From Armatimonadota bacterium (GTDB lineage: Bacteria; Sysuimicrobiota; Sysuimicrobiia; Sysuimicrobiales; Sysuimicrobiaceae), in assembly GCA_025059775.1 (NCBI GenBank), contig JANXCW010000002.1, positions 62,001-126,000 of the forward strand: a stretch of 64,000 nt of DNA, given 5' to 3'. Made by a program: the position numbers and the translations under genes. The stretch's first letter is position 1. Each line of letters begins with the position of its first letter. A model generated the notes under the pieces. That model worked only from the letters and a program-made list of their open reading frames with translations, searched no databases and had not been told where the DNA came from. Of the stretch, positions 63,636 to 64,000 are shown one piece after another.

Positions 63636-64000
63636 GCCCCCGTCCGCTTGCGCCGGATGAACCGGTACACCCACTTCCGCCGCTGGAGCTGGAGCAAGAT
63701 TCGTTCCACCTCGTTCGGGGGCTCGGCCAATTCCTGAGCCAATCGGTGGAGATCCCGGGTTCCGTCCAGGTGTTCGAGGATCCGCACCGCCAGGGGGCCC
63801 AGGGCCTCCAAGACCTGTGCGGGGGGAAGGCCAGGAGCCGCGATGAACACCTCATCTCCCCGGAAGGAGGTCCACGTGCGGCCGCTCTCCTCGGAAGCTT
63901 GCCAGACGTCTATTTCCGCGGGCAGATGCGCGATCTCGGAGATCAGCCCGGCCTGGTCCCGCTCGCTCGTCGCCTCCCGGTCGTAGTACAGGGCCTGGGA
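63632..64000 (-). CDS. C-terminal part of an unrecognised protein (cut by window edge)
   Basis: The reading frame is open from the window edge (64000) to a TGA at 63632-63634, 122 codons plus stop. Visible residues start SQALYYDREATSERDQAGLI and continue through EIDVWQASEESGRTWTSF; the last 70 residues form a helical, winged-helix-like end (TRDLHRLAQELAEPPNEVER, then a basic YRFIRRKR tail). A GTG at 63850 would give a 72-residue protein, but coding-like sequence continues upstream, so I treat this as the C terminus of a larger protein. A DUF4388/PATAN-type regulator is a possible family. It is coupled to the sigma gene by an ATGA overlap. Confidence 0.7.
   Translation of the reverse strand, partial: SQALYYDREATSERDQAGLISEIAHLPAEIDVWQASEESGRTWTSFRGDEVFIAAPGLPPAQVLEALGPLAVRILEHLDGTRDLHRLAQELAEPPNEVERILLQLQRRKWVYRFIRRKRTGA

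Noticed and set aside
63632-63850. Complete 72-residue gene at the right edge.
   Set aside because: The same frame stays open to base 64000 with coding-like sequence, so it is the end of a larger gene.
1-64000. CRISPR arrays, insertion sequences, prophage or integrative elements.
   Set aside because: No direct-repeat arrays, transposase or integrase genes (apart from chromosomal XerC), or terminal inverted repeats were seen.

Overview
The window is a gene-dense stretch of GC-rich bacterial chromosome. No intergenic gap exceeds about 300 bases, and I see no insertion sequence, prophage or CRISPR array. About four fifths of the genes lie on the minus strand. The gene order topA - xerC - hslV - hslU - codY - rpsB - tsf - pyrH - frr matches the Bacillus chromosome, and CodY is a Bacillota hallmark. 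The high GC content, a branched-polyamine synthase (BpsA), B12-dependent ribonucleotide reductase and doubled stress proteases point to a thermophilic, high-GC Bacillota-like lineage. Symbiobacterium/Thermaerobacter-type organisms or a neighbouring uncultured clade would fit; this placement is inference, because no rRNA gene is present.

Layout. 1-8.2 kb holds the information-processing block (frr, pyrH, tsf, rpsB, codY, hslU, hslV, xerC, topA). 8.3-13.3 kb holds nrdJ (plus strand) and the DNA-uptake/recombination genes dprA and comM. 13.4-17.5 kb holds carbamate kinase, an Ord-like dehydrogenase, an amidase and dtd. 17.5-26.5 kb is a long minus-strand run: secD, secF, a LapA-like protein, recJ, rel, fabI, dtd, amidase. 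26.5-38 kb holds thiolase, PaaG-like hydratase, valS, an ornithine-cyclodeaminase family gene, lon, clpX, clpP, tig and two tRNAs. 38.2-43.6 kb holds a DUF881 protein, CIRCE-controlled groEL, isocitrate lyase coupled to a tiny Cys-rich protein, and bpsA. 43.6-52 kb holds a LytS/LytTR two-component pair, a sigma factor and the PEP-node genes pckG and ppdK around a ZIP transporter. 52-55.4 kb holds CapA-like, eRF1-like and alcohol dehydrogenase genes and tRNA-Pro. 55.4-64 kb is a type IV pilus region: pilC, pilT, a DnaB-family ATPase, pilB, a Roadblock protein, a second sigma factor and a truncated gene at the window edge.

How the genes fit together. Protein quality control is unusually concentrated here (HslVU, Lon, ClpXP, trigger factor, GroEL). 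aceA, pckG and ppdK suggest growth on acetate, fatty or aromatic acids with gluconeogenesis; the thiolase and PaaG-like hydratase agree with this. dprA, comM, PilB/PilT/PilC and the pilus-linked DnaB-like ATPase together suggest natural transformation, although ComEA and ComEC are not in view.

The most unusual items are: a 1,111-residue RecJ that appears to carry a HIRAN domain and a degenerate helicase module; a DnaB-family ATPase inside a pilus operon; a bacterial eRF1-like protein with a GAQ motif behind a palindromic promoter element; and a Cys-rich microprotein coupled to isocitrate lyase. Many neighbouring genes overlap by four bases (ATGA/GTGA), and a few promoters sit so close to their start codons that leaderless mRNAs are likely.
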